In this document: piece by piece, positions 38,524-48,500 of the stretch
Numbering within the stretch: position 1 is the stretch's first letter
How the letters are laid out: the number at the start of each line of letters is the position of its first letter
Origin: Paraglaciecola mesophila
GTDB lineage: Bacteria > Pseudomonadota > Gammaproteobacteria > Enterobacterales > Alteromonadaceae
Assembly (NCBI RefSeq): GCF_009906955.1
Contig: NZ_CP047656.1
Location: forward strand, 1,240,001 to 1,304,000
Reading direction: 5' to 3'
Length of the DNA: 64,000 nt
The notes under the pieces: model-generated
Seen by the model: the letters and a program-made list of their open reading frames with translations, nothing else
Told to the model about the DNA's origin: nothing
Database searches by the model: none
Made by a program: the position numbers and the translations under genes

Positions 38524-38659
38524 ATTTTTTTACTCCAAAGTTAGTCTACAACGAATACTAGCAAGCAAATGTGCAGAAACAGTGGAGATTGCATGGAGAA
38601 ACCGGGCATTCTTTGCCCGGTGCTGGTGCAAGCCGCTTCCCCAAAGGTATACTCATCCT

Positions 38660-40102
38660 ATGAACATATTCCGCAAAGTTTTCTTATCTTTTCTTGGGCT
38701 TACTGCCATCACACTTTTCATTACATTGGGTCTTGCACGATGGAGCTTCGATCAGGGCTTTCTCAATTTTATAGCTGGCTTAGAGCAGCAGCGGCTTACC
38801 CTATTAGGGAACAGCTTGTCGGCTGCATATTCCCATAATAATAACTGGCAGTTGGTTATCAGAACGGGCCTTGAAAGATTTATTAATACCAGCTCGCAGC
38901 CCATGCCTCACAGCGCTCGTCCTGGTGGAGCTTTTGGGCAGCCAAGTCCTTTGCGCCCACGCAATCCTAATGCAGCAGCGCCTTTTCACCCACCTCAAGC
39001 ACGCAAGGAAAACCGCCCCCCTACAGCGCTTTTCGATACACAAGGGCAATGGTTAACAGGTGATAAACCTAAGCCACATACCCAAGAGGTACTTAGTCAT
39101 GACATTTATCTTAACGGGGAAAAAATTGGTGAATTGCGCAGTTGGTTAGACGACATACCACAACGTTCATTAGCTTCGTCATTTTCCATTCAACAAAGAT
39201 ACGCCAGTATCGCCATAGGTTTATTATGTTTGTTACTCGCTGGTGTCGCCTCTTGGTTGCTCGCCCGGCGTTTGACATCTCCGGTAAATGCCGTACTTCA
39301 TGGCGTAGAGCGTCTTAGCCGAGGTAATTATGACCTGAAACTAGATACCTCGCGCAGTGATGAATTGGGCAAGCTTATGCAAAACCTAAACGGTTTAAGC
39401 CATATTTTGAACGAAACACGCAGCGCAAAAAACCGTTGGTTTGCCGATATATCCCATGAGTTAAGAACCCCCTTAACCATACTCATTGGCGAGCTAGATG
39501 CGCTTGAAGCCGGTATACGCCCGTTGGGCCCTAAACAAGTCGAATCTTTAAAACATGAGGCCTTGCTGTTACACCGCTTAGTGGACGATTTGTATCAATT
39601 GTCCCTGTCGGATGTAGGCGGTTTGAAATACCATTTTAGTCAGCTCGACATCAGCTCAGCCCTTGAAAATGTGTGCTCATCCCTACAAAGCAAAGCACAA
39701 GGTAAAGACATTCTCATCACAGCGAATATTCAAGCGAATATAGTCGGCTTGGTCGACCCGCAGCGTATTGAGCAGTTATATATTAACCTAATCAATAACG
39801 CGATTATTCACACCAATGCAAAAGGTAGCGTTCAAATCGCCCTTTACCCGATGGGGAATGTTGCTGTATTTGAAATTAACGACACCTTACCTAGTGTGCC
39901 TTTTGAGGATTACGAAAAATTATTCGATCCCTTGTATCGGCAAAATGCATCACGCAACAGAGCCACGCCCGGTGCGGGACTAGGACTAACCATTTGCAAA
40001 AATATCGTCAATGCACACCATGGCAGCATTCACGCAACCCAATCGGCACTCGGTGGTCTGTGTGTGACGGTCAAAATCCCTTTAACCAAGGAGCAAACAT
40101 GA
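38660..40102 (+). CDS. BaeS-like membrane sensor histidine kinase
   Basis: 480 residues from ATG 38660; the frame stays open 60 codons upstream across the divergent promoter, which I reject because MNIFRKVFLSFLGLTAITLF is the natural first membrane helix. The periplasmic part contains a proline-rich stretch (about 85-125). Second membrane helix at about 186-206, HAMP, then FADISHELRTPLTILIGELD with the phosphoacceptor His. ATPase boxes: NLINNAI, EINDT and GAGLGLTI. Its stop overlaps the regulator start (ATGA), so they form a pair. Confidence 0.92.
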   Translation: MNIFRKVFLSFLGLTAITLFITLGLARWSFDQGFLNFIAGLEQQRLTLLGNSLSAAYSHNNNWQLVIRTGLERFINTSSQPMPHSARPGGAFGQPSPLRPRNPNAAAPFHPPQARKENRPPTALFDTQGQWLTGDKPKPHTQEVLSHDIYLNGEKIGELRSWLDDIPQRSLASSFSIQQRYASIAIGLLCLLLAGVASWLLARRLTSPVNAVLHGVERLSRGNYDLKLDTSRSDELGKLMQNLNGLSHILNETRSAKNRWFADISHELRTPLTILIGELDALEAGIRPLGPKQVESLKHEALLLHRLVDDLYQLSLSDVGGLKYHFSQLDISSALENVCSSLQSKAQGKDILITANIQANIVGLVDPQRIEQLYINLINNAIIHTNAKGSVQIALYPMGNVAVFEINDTLPSVPFEDYEKLFDPLYRQNASRNRATPGAGLGLTICKNIVNAHHGSIHATQSALGGLCVTVKIPLTKEQT

Positions 40103-40794
40103 CTAGCCAACAACAGGTTCTGGTCGTTGAAGATGAACCTAAAATCGCCCAAATATTGGTAGACTTTTTGAATTTAGAGGGCTTCTTAACGCACGTCGTA
40201 CATGATGGCGACGAAGCCGAAGCAGCAATTAAGCAGCTAAACCCAGATTGCGTCATTCTTGACTTGATGCTGCCCGGCAAAGATGGCTTGAGCATTTGCA
40301 AAAATGTACGAACGTTTTCCCATGTACCGATCATTATGTTAACCGCCAGAGTGGACGAAATAGATAGATTGATGGGACTAGGATTCGGTGCTGACGATTA
40401 TGTCTGCAAACCCTTTTCCCCACGTGAAGTTGTGGCCCGTGTGCAAGCCTTGTTACGCCGAGCGGCGTTTGGCGCCACGGCTGAGAAAACAGCGCCCAAC
40501 ATACTTACATTCAAGCATATTCGCATCGATGCCGAGCGATTCGAATGCACCATTAATGGCAGTATTATCGAGTTAACACCGGTTGAATTTCGTTTATTGA
40601 AAACCCTATTGGAAAAACCAGGAACGGTTTTTTCCCGAGAAATACTGATGAAACGTTGCTATGAAGATGCGCGCATTGTCAGTAACCGCACAATCGACAG
40701 CCACATGAAAAACTTGCGCAACAAGATTTCCCTTGTTGACGACCCCCAACCCATTCTGCAATCCGTGTACGGTGTGGGCTACAAATTAATGTAA
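40099..40794 (+). CDS. BaeR-like OmpR-family response regulator
   Basis: 231 residues from ATG 40099, preceded by AAGGAG. Receiver with VLVVEDEPKIAQIL, Asp in VILDLMLPGKDG, and DYVCKPFSPREVVARV. The winged helix reads ELTPVEFRLLKTLLEKPG, then SNRTIDSHMKNLRNKI and QSVYGVGYKLM. Closest remembered relatives are BaeR, an envelope-stress and efflux regulator. Likely targets here are the divergent small periplasmic gene and the YHYH genes downstream. Confidence 0.93.
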   Translation: MTSQQQVLVVEDEPKIAQILVDFLNLEGFLTHVVHDGDEAEAAIKQLNPDCVILDLMLPGKDGLSICKNVRTFSHVPIIMLTARVDEIDRLMGLGFGADDYVCKPFSPREVVARVQALLRRAAFGATAEKTAPNILTFKHIRIDAERFECTINGSIIELTPVEFRLLKTLLEKPGTVFSREILMKRCYEDARIVSNRTIDSHMKNLRNKISLVDDPQPILQSVYGVGYKLM

Positions 40795-40901
40795 CCCACA
40801 TTCAATAGCGTGCGGTTTGTGCGCAAAATCCTCAGTATCTGCACCGTTTCTGCGTTTTATATTCGTAACGTTAGGGCAAACCAATAAACCTAGATACTTA
40901 A

Positions 40902-41957
40902 ATGAAACGTATAATGTGTACCGCACAAACCTATTTGATAATTGCGCTTGGTGTTATCTTATGTGCCTGTGGGGACAGCTCTACAGAGGCTAATTCCGAA
41001 CAAACGACTCAAGAACAAACCTTTACCGATACTTCGACAGATTCAACGACTGACGACGTTGATACGGGAACGGAAACTGAGCCTGACAGTGATGCTTCAG
41101 TGACAGCTAGCTCCCTGTTGTTTTTCGATGACGCTGTCATTGAAACCATTACGACACAAAGTTGTACCCTGTCAGGTGGTACGCAAACAACGTGTTATCG
41201 TATTACTCTGGCGGGCGAACCTGCCGTAGATGAAATCGGCCCATTCTGCCCACCCACAATAGAGTCGGACGCTTCCCAAGGTGGTATTTGGTTTGACGGT
41301 TCAGGTGAGGTTTACGATATCGATGGCGAATTTATCAGTCATTTAGATCAGCTTTACGGTGACGGCTGGTTATTATACGACCCTAGTACTGGCGAGGTGA
41401 ATATCACTGATACACAAACCGCGTGTGAAGCCGCAGCCAGACCGAATGTCGACCCAGCTTACCAAAATTACTGTGTACAGTGCGATTTAGAATATTATGG
41501 CGGAGGTGTAAATGAAACCGTGCTATTGCCGGTCACGCCGGTCCCCCTTTCTACCCCGAACTATATAAACGCTAATATGGGGGTTTCTTTGAACGGTGTT
41601 ATATTGGCTGCACAAGCCCCCGTCGATGCCATATTAAACAACTATACGATTGCCGCTTTTGATGACTGCGGCGGGCACATCAATCCGTTCGATGGCTACC
41701 ATTACCACGCTGCTACAGGTTGCTCTACAGCCAGTGGAGAAGAAGATGGCCATGCCAGTCAAATCGGCTATGCACTTGATGGCTATCGCATTTACGCCAT
41801 GCTAGACGCTAGCGGCTATGAAGAGACAGATCTCGACGAATGTCGAGGCCATACTGATGAAACCCGAGGGTATCATTATCACGTTGCAAGTCCCGGTGAA
41901 AATATGTTTATCGGTTGCTTTCACGGTGAGCAAGGTGAGTGGGTCGCCAGTGAATGA
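40902..41957 (+). CDS. YHYH-domain lipoprotein
   Basis: 351 residues. Lipoprotein signal MKRIMCTAQTYLIIALGVIL with Cys in LCACGDSS. An acidic Thr/Ser/Asp-rich linker (about 30-70) leads to a YHYH domain: two copies of the motif, DGYHYHAATGCS and RGYHYHVASPGEN, with AFDDCGGHINPFDGYHYH and QIGYALDGYRIYAM. The domain is found in secreted proteins of marine bacteria; function unknown, metal binding by the His/Cys clusters is possible. Its stop overlaps the next start (ATGA). Confidence 0.88.
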   Translation: MKRIMCTAQTYLIIALGVILCACGDSSTEANSEQTTQEQTFTDTSTDSTTDDVDTGTETEPDSDASVTASSLLFFDDAVIETITTQSCTLSGGTQTTCYRITLAGEPAVDEIGPFCPPTIESDASQGGIWFDGSGEVYDIDGEFISHLDQLYGDGWLLYDPSTGEVNITDTQTACEAAARPNVDPAYQNYCVQCDLEYYGGGVNETVLLPVTPVPLSTPNYINANMGVSLNGVILAAQAPVDAILNNYTIAAFDDCGGHINPFDGYHYHAATGCSTASGEEDGHASQIGYALDGYRIYAMLDASGYEETDLDECRGHTDETRGYHYHVASPGENMFIGCFHGEQGEWVASE

Positions 41958-42280
41958 AACATCTAGCGGAGCAAGAGATGAGAGTAAATTTAACTAAAAC
42001 GGATTTTAGCTGGCATATGCGCTCACTTCCTTGGTGCAACGTCCTTGCTACATTAAGCGTTTTAACCTTTACGGCTGTTGCCCATGAAGGGCATGTGGAT
42101 AAAGATGCGCAACTGGCCTGTAAAGAGAAGGAATTGCGCGCCTCATGCCAGTATGTAAAAGAGACTGGGGATAACATGGCTAAGGTGTATAGCGGCTTTT
42201 GTCAAAAAATATCCCACAATAAAATGTGCGTTCGTAATCAACCGATTAAAACTATTGTGCTTGACCCCATAGAGAATTAA
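41954..42280 (+). CDS. small exported cysteine-containing protein
   Basis: 108 residues starting at the ATG that overlaps the YHYH stop; a nearer internal ATG at 41978 would give MRVNLTKTDFSWHMRSL. A hydrophobic segment WCNVLATLSVLTFTAVA precedes HEGHVDKDAQLAC. The mature part has four cysteines (ACKEKE, SCQYVKE, GFCQKIS, MCVRN), as in small disulfide-bonded periplasmic proteins. HEGH could bind metal. Co-translated with the YHYH lipoprotein. Family not recognised. Confidence 0.65.
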   Translation: MKHLAEQEMRVNLTKTDFSWHMRSLPWCNVLATLSVLTFTAVAHEGHVDKDAQLACKEKELRASCQYVKETGDNMAKVYSGFCQKISHNKMCVRNQPIKTIVLDPIEN

Positions 42281-42372
42281 GCGCTTTTAATAAAAAACTG
42301 AGGGCCTGCTTGTTTGAAAGCACGCCCATAGATTCACTAGCTTCGTTTTGCTTACCCTTAATTTCGCCTTAC

Positions 42373-43032
42373 TTAACTTCGCTTTTGCAGTAACCATACC
42401 TCTTCTTTTGCAGGTACCTTACCTTTTAAACCACCCTCGACGTCCACGCTGGCAAGCAATTGAATGATATAATCATCAGCATAGTGTTTGGCTATTTCCT
42501 CAGCGTTGACGCAATGCGGCGGGCCTGGCATTAAATGCTGTTGATAATCAAAGCTAATGAGTAACTGCGGCGCAGTGCTGCTTAACTTACGTATATGCGA
42601 GGTGTACTTTTCTCGTACTTCCAGTGGTAAAGCAACCAGCGCAGCGCGGTCGTATATCCCATCGATTTTACCTACTAGCTCAGGGGTAAGTTGAAAAATA
42701 TCTCCCACATACACATCAACTATTCTGTCATTCACAGTGGCATGATAATGCACTAAACCAAGATCTTCTCGCTGTATCACGTCTGGCTGTATTTCCATGT
42801 CATGAAATAACTGTTGCACAGCGGGCTCATGTAACTCGGCTCCTACCACGTGATGATCATTGGCAAGCAGCCAAGCGATGTCGCGTGTTTTGCCACACAA
42901 GGGGACAAAAACCCTGCTACCTTGGGGCAATTCGAGGGCGGAAAAATGTGCCTTTAATAAAGGACTACCTTTAAATTGATGAAATGCTATTTCGCCTTTT
43001 TCCCATTTGTCATGCCAGTAATTTGCTTGCAT
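42373..43032 (-). CDS. tpm: thiopurine S-methyltransferase family protein
   Basis: 219 residues. Starts MQANYWHDKWEKGEIAFHQF, the Tpm N-terminus, followed by RVFVPLCGKTRDIAWL (SAM site), HHVVGAELHEPAVQQLF and YDRAALVALP. Bacterial Tpm methylates thiols and selenium or tellurium compounds; the natural substrate here is unknown. Convergent with the small exported gene and separate from the NUDIX gene by 153 bases. Confidence 0.93.
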   Translation of the reverse strand: MQANYWHDKWEKGEIAFHQFKGSPLLKAHFSALELPQGSRVFVPLCGKTRDIAWLLANDHHVVGAELHEPAVQQLFHDMEIQPDVIQREDLGLVHYHATVNDRIVDVYVGDIFQLTPELVGKIDGIYDRAALVALPLEVREKYTSHIRKLSSTAPQLLISFDYQQHLMPGPPHCVNAEEIAKHYADDYIIQLLASVDVEGGLKGKVPAKEEVWLLQKRS

Positions 43033-43185
43033 ACTCGCTCCATTATTTACCAGTGAAACAGCTGAGCTATTTCGATTTCATTTGTAGTATTTTTATCATG
43101 CCACTTAAAGTCGACTTTAGGTCAAGTGTCTCTTGCGAATTAACGCATCACAGAGAAAAAATGCCCCATCGACTTAAATACCTCG

Positions 43186-43728
43186 CTAAAGTACACCTTT
43201 TAATTTAGCTAGCCCATAGGCATTCACTGTAGACGCATCTTTAATTTCACCGGATAAAATCATTTCTTCAAACTCAGTTAAGGTGACCTTTTTCGTGATT
43301 AAACCTTCTTCTTCTGGGTCCAAATCAATTTCGGTAAAGGTAAGCTCAGTAGCAAGGTAGATATGATACATCTGGTTGCAAAAACCGTAGGCTAGGTATT
43401 GGTCTCCAAGGTAGCGCATTTTTTTGGCGATCAGTCCGGTTTCTTCCTTCAATTCACCTGCCGCTAACAGAGCATGGTCTGCATCAGGGTTTTCTTCCCA
43501 TGCACCTTGAGGCAATTCCCAGCAGCGCTTTTTAATCGGATACCGGTATTGCTCAACCAAATGCACGTATCCATCTTGTACGGCCAATATCACCACGAAG
43601 TCAGGCTTTTCTACTACGCTATATACGCCCTGATGACCACTACTGCGGCGAATTTTGTCTTCTTTTAGACGCATCCATTTATTTTCATACACGACCGTAG
43701 TGGCCAGAGTTTGTATCTCGTCGTTCAT
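43186..43728 (-). CDS. NUDIX hydrolase, ADP-ribose pyrophosphatase-like
   Basis: 180 residues. Nudix box reads GAWEENPDADHALLAAGELK then EETGL, so the usual Arg of REUXEE is Gly (GELKEETG), a variant seen in one ADP-ribose/NDP-sugar hydrolase subgroup with the ELPQGAWE lead. N-terminal VYENKWMRLKEDKIRR and YSVVEKPDFVVILAV fit the same group. Probable cleavage of ADP-ribose or related sugar nucleotides. Divergent from the ECF sigma gene. Confidence 0.85.
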   Translation of the reverse strand: MNDEIQTLATTVVYENKWMRLKEDKIRRSSGHQGVYSVVEKPDFVVILAVQDGYVHLVEQYRYPIKKRCWELPQGAWEENPDADHALLAAGELKEETGLIAKKMRYLGDQYLAYGFCNQMYHIYLATELTFTEIDLDPEEEGLITKKVTLTEFEEMILSGEIKDASTVNAYGLAKLKGVL

Positions 43729-43947
43729 TGCTGCACCTTATGGGTTAATTTGTTTTGCTCTGCTTACGGGTTGATTTTTTTGCTCTGATTCTTTGATTGC
43801 GCTGTGAATCGTAAATGGAAAGGTTTTATCCTAACGCAAAAGTAAGCATACTTTCACGCTCAGAGTGTAAGTATTCAAAGCATTTATTGAGGTGTTTTAT
43901 TTTCGCTGCGTATACGTAGTAACATGGTGCAATTTAATGGGTAAGGC

Positions 43948-44517
43948 GTGAAAGTAATCCAGCTAAATAGAGCAAAAAAGCAGCTCCTTACCAGAGATGA
44001 GAATAGCCAGCTGGTACAGCAACTATATGCAGAGTATGGCAGTGCTTTACGCCGCTTTATTCGCGTGCGCTCACGATTAAGTGACAACGATTGTGAAGAT
44101 GTCATGCAAGAAGTATATGAGCGCCTGCTTAAGCTGGATGACTTAGCACAAAAGCTAGCAGGTAGAATGGATACCGTACGCAATTATCTCTTTCAAATTG
44201 CGACCCATATTTTAATCGATCGTGCTCGCCGCGCTAAAGTTCGCTGCACTGAGAACCATGTAAGCGAACAAGACACGGCAATATTTTCATCGATATATTC
44301 CCCTGAACGCGCGCTGCAAAACAGAAAGCAGCTCCGCGAAATTGAAATAGCATTGGCTGAAATTAAAACCAGCCACAAACAGGCATTTATGTTAAACAGA
44401 GTAGAAGGCATGAGTTACCGAGAGATCAGTGACGCATTAGGCGTATCAGTTAGTACGGTTGAAAAATACATCTCAGCAGCTTTGGTCGCGATCAGAACAA
44501 AGGTGTCGCCCATATGA
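43948..44517 (+). CDS. ECF sigma factor, FecI type
   Basis: 189 residues from a GTG at 43948 with AAGG just before it. Region 2: LYAEYGSALRRFIRVRSRL, DCEDVMQEVYERLL and NYLFQIATHILIDRARRAK. Region 4: SHKQAFMLNRVEGMSYREIS and LGVSVSTVEKYISAAL. It should direct RNA polymerase to the TonB-receptor gene under control of the FecR-like protein, whose start overlaps its stop (ATGA). Confidence 0.94.
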   Translation: MKVIQLNRAKKQLLTRDENSQLVQQLYAEYGSALRRFIRVRSRLSDNDCEDVMQEVYERLLKLDDLAQKLAGRMDTVRNYLFQIATHILIDRARRAKVRCTENHVSEQDTAIFSSIYSPERALQNRKQLREIEIALAEIKTSHKQAFMLNRVEGMSYREISDALGVSVSTVEKYISAALVAIRTKVSPI

Positions 44518-45506
44518 AAAGGAATGTGAACCAAGACGCGGTGACGAAGCAAGCCGCTAACTTTGTCGCTCGATTATATTCCGGTGAATTAAGCGCAGAA
44601 GAAGAAAACGAAATTTATGCTTGGTGTGACCAATCTCCCCAACACCAACAGGAATTTGACAATATGTTAGCGATTTGGGACAGCAGTAATCAGCTGTTTC
44701 AAACGACAGACCCCGTCGAAAAGAAAAACCACACTTATTGGTATACCGGTATTGCCGCCAGTTTTGTGTGCGCGGTGTTCGCCATTTGGTTCGTTGCCCT
44801 GCCCCAATCTGAGCCAACACATCAAATCACCCATAACGAACTGAACCGTTATCACACCGCCGTGGGTGAAATAAGTACGGTGGGCTTACCCGACGGCAGC
44901 ATAGTGACACTTAATACCAACAGTGCCATTAAAGTCGACTTTTCAGGTAGCCAGCGGCGTATTTTATTAGAACGCGGGGAAGCATTTTTCGACGTAGCGA
45001 AGGATCCTACTCGGGTGTTTAGCATTCATACCGGCGAAAAAACCATTCGGGTAATTGGCACTAAGTTCAATGTGCGAAAATCTGACGCGACACTAAAAGT
45101 GTCTGTTGCTGAGGGCTTAGTAGCGGTGCAGTCATCTACCCTGCCTAGCAACGATCAAATTGACTTCGAGGAAGCTGAAACCCTGCTGCCTGCCGGTTCA
45201 ATTGGGGCATTTAATGGCACCAGTGAAGTCATAGCGCAAGTGACCTCAAAAGAAGTCAACGCCAGTCAGCAGTGGCGCCAAGGTATTTTTCGTTTCGATA
45301 ATGAACCATTAGCTAAGGTCCTCACTGAGTTCAATCGCTATCGAATAAAAAAAATAACCCTAGAAAACCAAGCCATGGGCAAATTGAAAATAAGTGGCGT
45401 GTTCAAATTGAAAGACGGCGACAGTATTTTATCGGCACTTGAGGCGGCGCTACCTGTGGAAGTAGAGCGTTATCCTGAGTACATAGAGTTGACGGCGAAA
45501 AACTAA
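44514..45506 (+). CDS. FecR-like transmembrane anti-sigma regulator
   Basis: 330 residues. Cytoplasmic anti-sigma part 1-80 with AANFVARLYSGELSAEEENE and WCDQSPQHQQEFD; membrane helix at about 83-102 (IAASFVCAVFAIWFVAL); periplasmic FecR domain with STVGLPDGSIVTLNTNSAI, RILLERGEAFFDVAKD and RVIGTKFNVRKSD; C-terminal STN-like domain (FRFDNEPLAKVLTEFNRYRI). It passes the receptor's ligand signal across the inner membrane to the sigma factor. Confidence 0.94.
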   Translation: MKRNVNQDAVTKQAANFVARLYSGELSAEEENEIYAWCDQSPQHQQEFDNMLAIWDSSNQLFQTTDPVEKKNHTYWYTGIAASFVCAVFAIWFVALPQSEPTHQITHNELNRYHTAVGEISTVGLPDGSIVTLNTNSAIKVDFSGSQRRILLERGEAFFDVAKDPTRVFSIHTGEKTIRVIGTKFNVRKSDATLKVSVAEGLVAVQSSTLPSNDQIDFEEAETLLPAGSIGAFNGTSEVIAQVTSKEVNASQQWRQGIFRFDNEPLAKVLTEFNRYRIKKITLENQAMGKLKISGVFKLKDGDSILSALEAALPVEVERYPEYIELTAKN

Positions 45507-45593
45507 TTTTCAATTTTAATGGAGGATCATAACGTGCCTTGCGTATACCTCTAATAGGAACAGTCACATCTAATAATAATAGAGGCACACAAT

Positions 45594-48500
45594 ATGAAAC
45601 TGCACATGAAACTACATCAGTCGTTTAAACTCAGTCCCCTTGCTTGTTGCGTCATGCTTATGCTGCCCGCCAGTCATAGTTTGGCTGCACAACAAACGCG
45701 GCAAAGCATCGATATTCCAGCGCAAAATATTGAATCAGCCCTGCTCGAACTGGCACAGGAAAGTGAAACACAAATTCTATTTTCTTCTGCCATTACCCCG
45801 AACATCACCACCCGCGCGATATCAGCAGATTTAACCGTGGAAGAAGCCTTAGCTGTGTTGCTTGAAAACACATCTTTAGAATTTGTTAAGCGCTCTAAAA
45901 GCACCTATATCATACGTGAAAAAAACGCGCCTTCTTCCATCAACCCCAGCACTGAAAGTAGTGCCATCCCTGTTGCAGCCGCAAAAGAAGCATTAGGTAC
46001 ATCAACAAAAAAGGCTGACGGCGAAGCCAGTGTTGAGCGCATTAAGGTTGTGGGCTCAAATATCCGCGTCAACCAAGATTCTGGCGCATTGCCTATTACT
46101 ACCTTTAGTGCTCAAGACTTTGAAGACTTAGGCATATCAAGCGGCGCTGATTTGCTGGCAGAATTACCTCAACAAGGGGAAGTAAGCTTCAACAGCGAAC
46201 GCGTGGTGGGCGGTGTCAATGATGCCCGAGGTGACGTTTCCTCAGTTAACTTACGCGGCATTGGCACCGGCTATAGTTTAACCCTGTTAAATGGTCGACG
46301 ATTAGTCCTGCACCCTGGCACCCAAGCCGAAGATTTAGTCCCTGTAACAACGGTAAACTCAAATGCATTGCCGGTGCGCGGCCTAAAACGCGTAGAAGTG
46401 TTACGTGATGGCGCCGCTGCGATATACGGAACAGACGCTATCGCAGGGGTTATTAATTACGTACTCAAAGACAAAAACACCGGCGGTGATTTGCAGTTCC
46501 AGTACGGTAAAAATGACGGCACTGACAAAGACACATTTAGCCTTTCAGGCTCCGGCGGTTGGTTTTTTAATAATGAGCAAACTCACTTAACACTCAGTGC
46601 AAGTCTGTATCAACAAGATATGTTGATGGCATCAGAGCGAGATTACGCCGCCAGTTCAGACACCCGAAACTACCCAGGGTTAGCGCCTGAATTTGTTGGC
46701 AATACGTCCTTAGACGGACGCACGACTTCCACACCTTGGGCAGAACTAAGCTCTGATAGTCTTGGTACCTTTCATATTCAACCCGACACGTTTGACGGCT
46801 GCGAAGTGGCACTGGATAACGGCATATGTGCAGATGGCGGCAGTTTAGATCGCGAATTACGTTACGACTCAAACTCAGAGCGTTCTCTTAGCTCAGAGGT
46901 TAGCCGTGTCAATTTATACGCACTTATGACGCATAACCTAACCGATGAAGTTGAGCTGTACGGTGAAGCGCTTTATTACCAAGCAGAAGCTGACCGATTA
47001 CGTGAACAAAGCGGTAATTTAACAGCCCAGCGATTCACAGTATCAAGTGACGCTTTTTACAATCCATTCGGTGAAGATGTAACCGTTAGACGATACCGGC
47101 CCATTGATACTGGCCCGCGTAAAATAAACGTAGAAGATTATTCTTATCGCTTTCTGACGGGACTAAGGGGTTACTATAAAGACTGGGATTGGGACACAGC
47201 CGTTCTTTATTCAAAAGCCCACACGCTCGATTCTGCGAACCGGGTCAATACCACTTTATTTCAACAAGCTGTGAACAGCACAGAGCAAAACACAGCCTAT
47301 GATCTCTTTAACGGTGGTAGCCTGACCTCACCAAACATTGGCGATGACACAGGTAATGACCAAGACGTTATCGACAGCTTTATGTTCAATATTGAACGTG
47401 AATCTGAAACCGAGCTTGCCCTTTACGATTTTAAAGTATCGCGTCCTGATATTTTTGCCTTACCTGCTGGCGATGTAGGCATGGCGGTGGGCGTGGAATA
47501 CCGTTACGAGAGCTTCTCAGATGCACGCAGCGATGCGCTCAATGGCACAGATAGCTTTATTGATGTCGTAACGGGGAACCCTTCGGCCCTTGCCAGTACG
47601 GTATTAGGTAGTAGCCCAACGCCAGATTCTGCTGGCAGCCGCAATGTGTTTTCAACCTATGTTGAATTTGCCGTGCCTTTGCTAGCAGACCTACCGCTAG
47701 TGAAAAGCTTGAACATGCAACTGGCTGCCCGTTATGAGCGATTTTCTGATGTAGGCGATATCACCAAACCCAAGGTATCGTTAGCATGGCAGGTGAATGA
47801 CATGGTTCAACTGCGTGCAGCCTATGCTGAAGGCTTTAAAGCACCAGGATTACCGCAAACAACAGCCGTCGATGTGTCGCGCTCTAACACCCGTTCTGAT
47901 CCCATATCAGGTATTCGCCAAGGCACGCTTGAAATACGCAATGGTAGCGACGATCTTAAACCTGAAACCAGCACTAACACGTTTGCAGGAATTGTATTTA
48001 CCCCAATAAAAAATCTAACGCTAACGGCTGACTGGTGGCATATAAAACAAAAAGACGTGGTAGGAATATTAAGTAGCCAAACGCAAATTTTATACGATGC
48101 ACTCCTTCGAGCAGATGGTGGCAGTAATACCAACGTGATCCGTGATAACAATAACGAAATTTTGTACGTTACTAACGACTATACCAACCTGCTTCCTCGG
48201 GAAATTAAAGGCATCGATTACAGTATTTTTTACAAGATGAATACTGAGCTGGGTGATTTTACCTTCACTGCCAATGCGGCTAATTTAACCCAATTTGACC
48301 AAGGGTTAGACCCCATCACGCAGCGCGTAGTGACCGCACAGGAAAACGGCAACGAAGCGGTACTATTTAACGGTGAATCTGTTGGCATACCTGGTGCGGC
48401 GGGTGACTTATTAACAAAAAATGGTCGCCCAGAATGGCGCAGCAACATTGGCATAAGATGGCAGAAAGACAACTGGGGCGCAGGGATCAAATACAAATAT

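Noticed and set aside
38480..38659. 60-codon upstream extension of the BaeS-like kinase
   Set aside because: It crosses the divergent promoter and the start of the small periplasmic gene; the first membrane helix begins naturally at 38660.
42295..42330. Hairpin GGGCCTGCTT / AAAGCACGCCC as terminator
   Set aside because: Stem has a mismatch and no T-tract on either strand.
43186..43728. Calling the NUDIX gene nudE
   Set aside because: The ELPQGAWE lead and GELKEETG variant fit another ADP-ribose hydrolase subgroup better.
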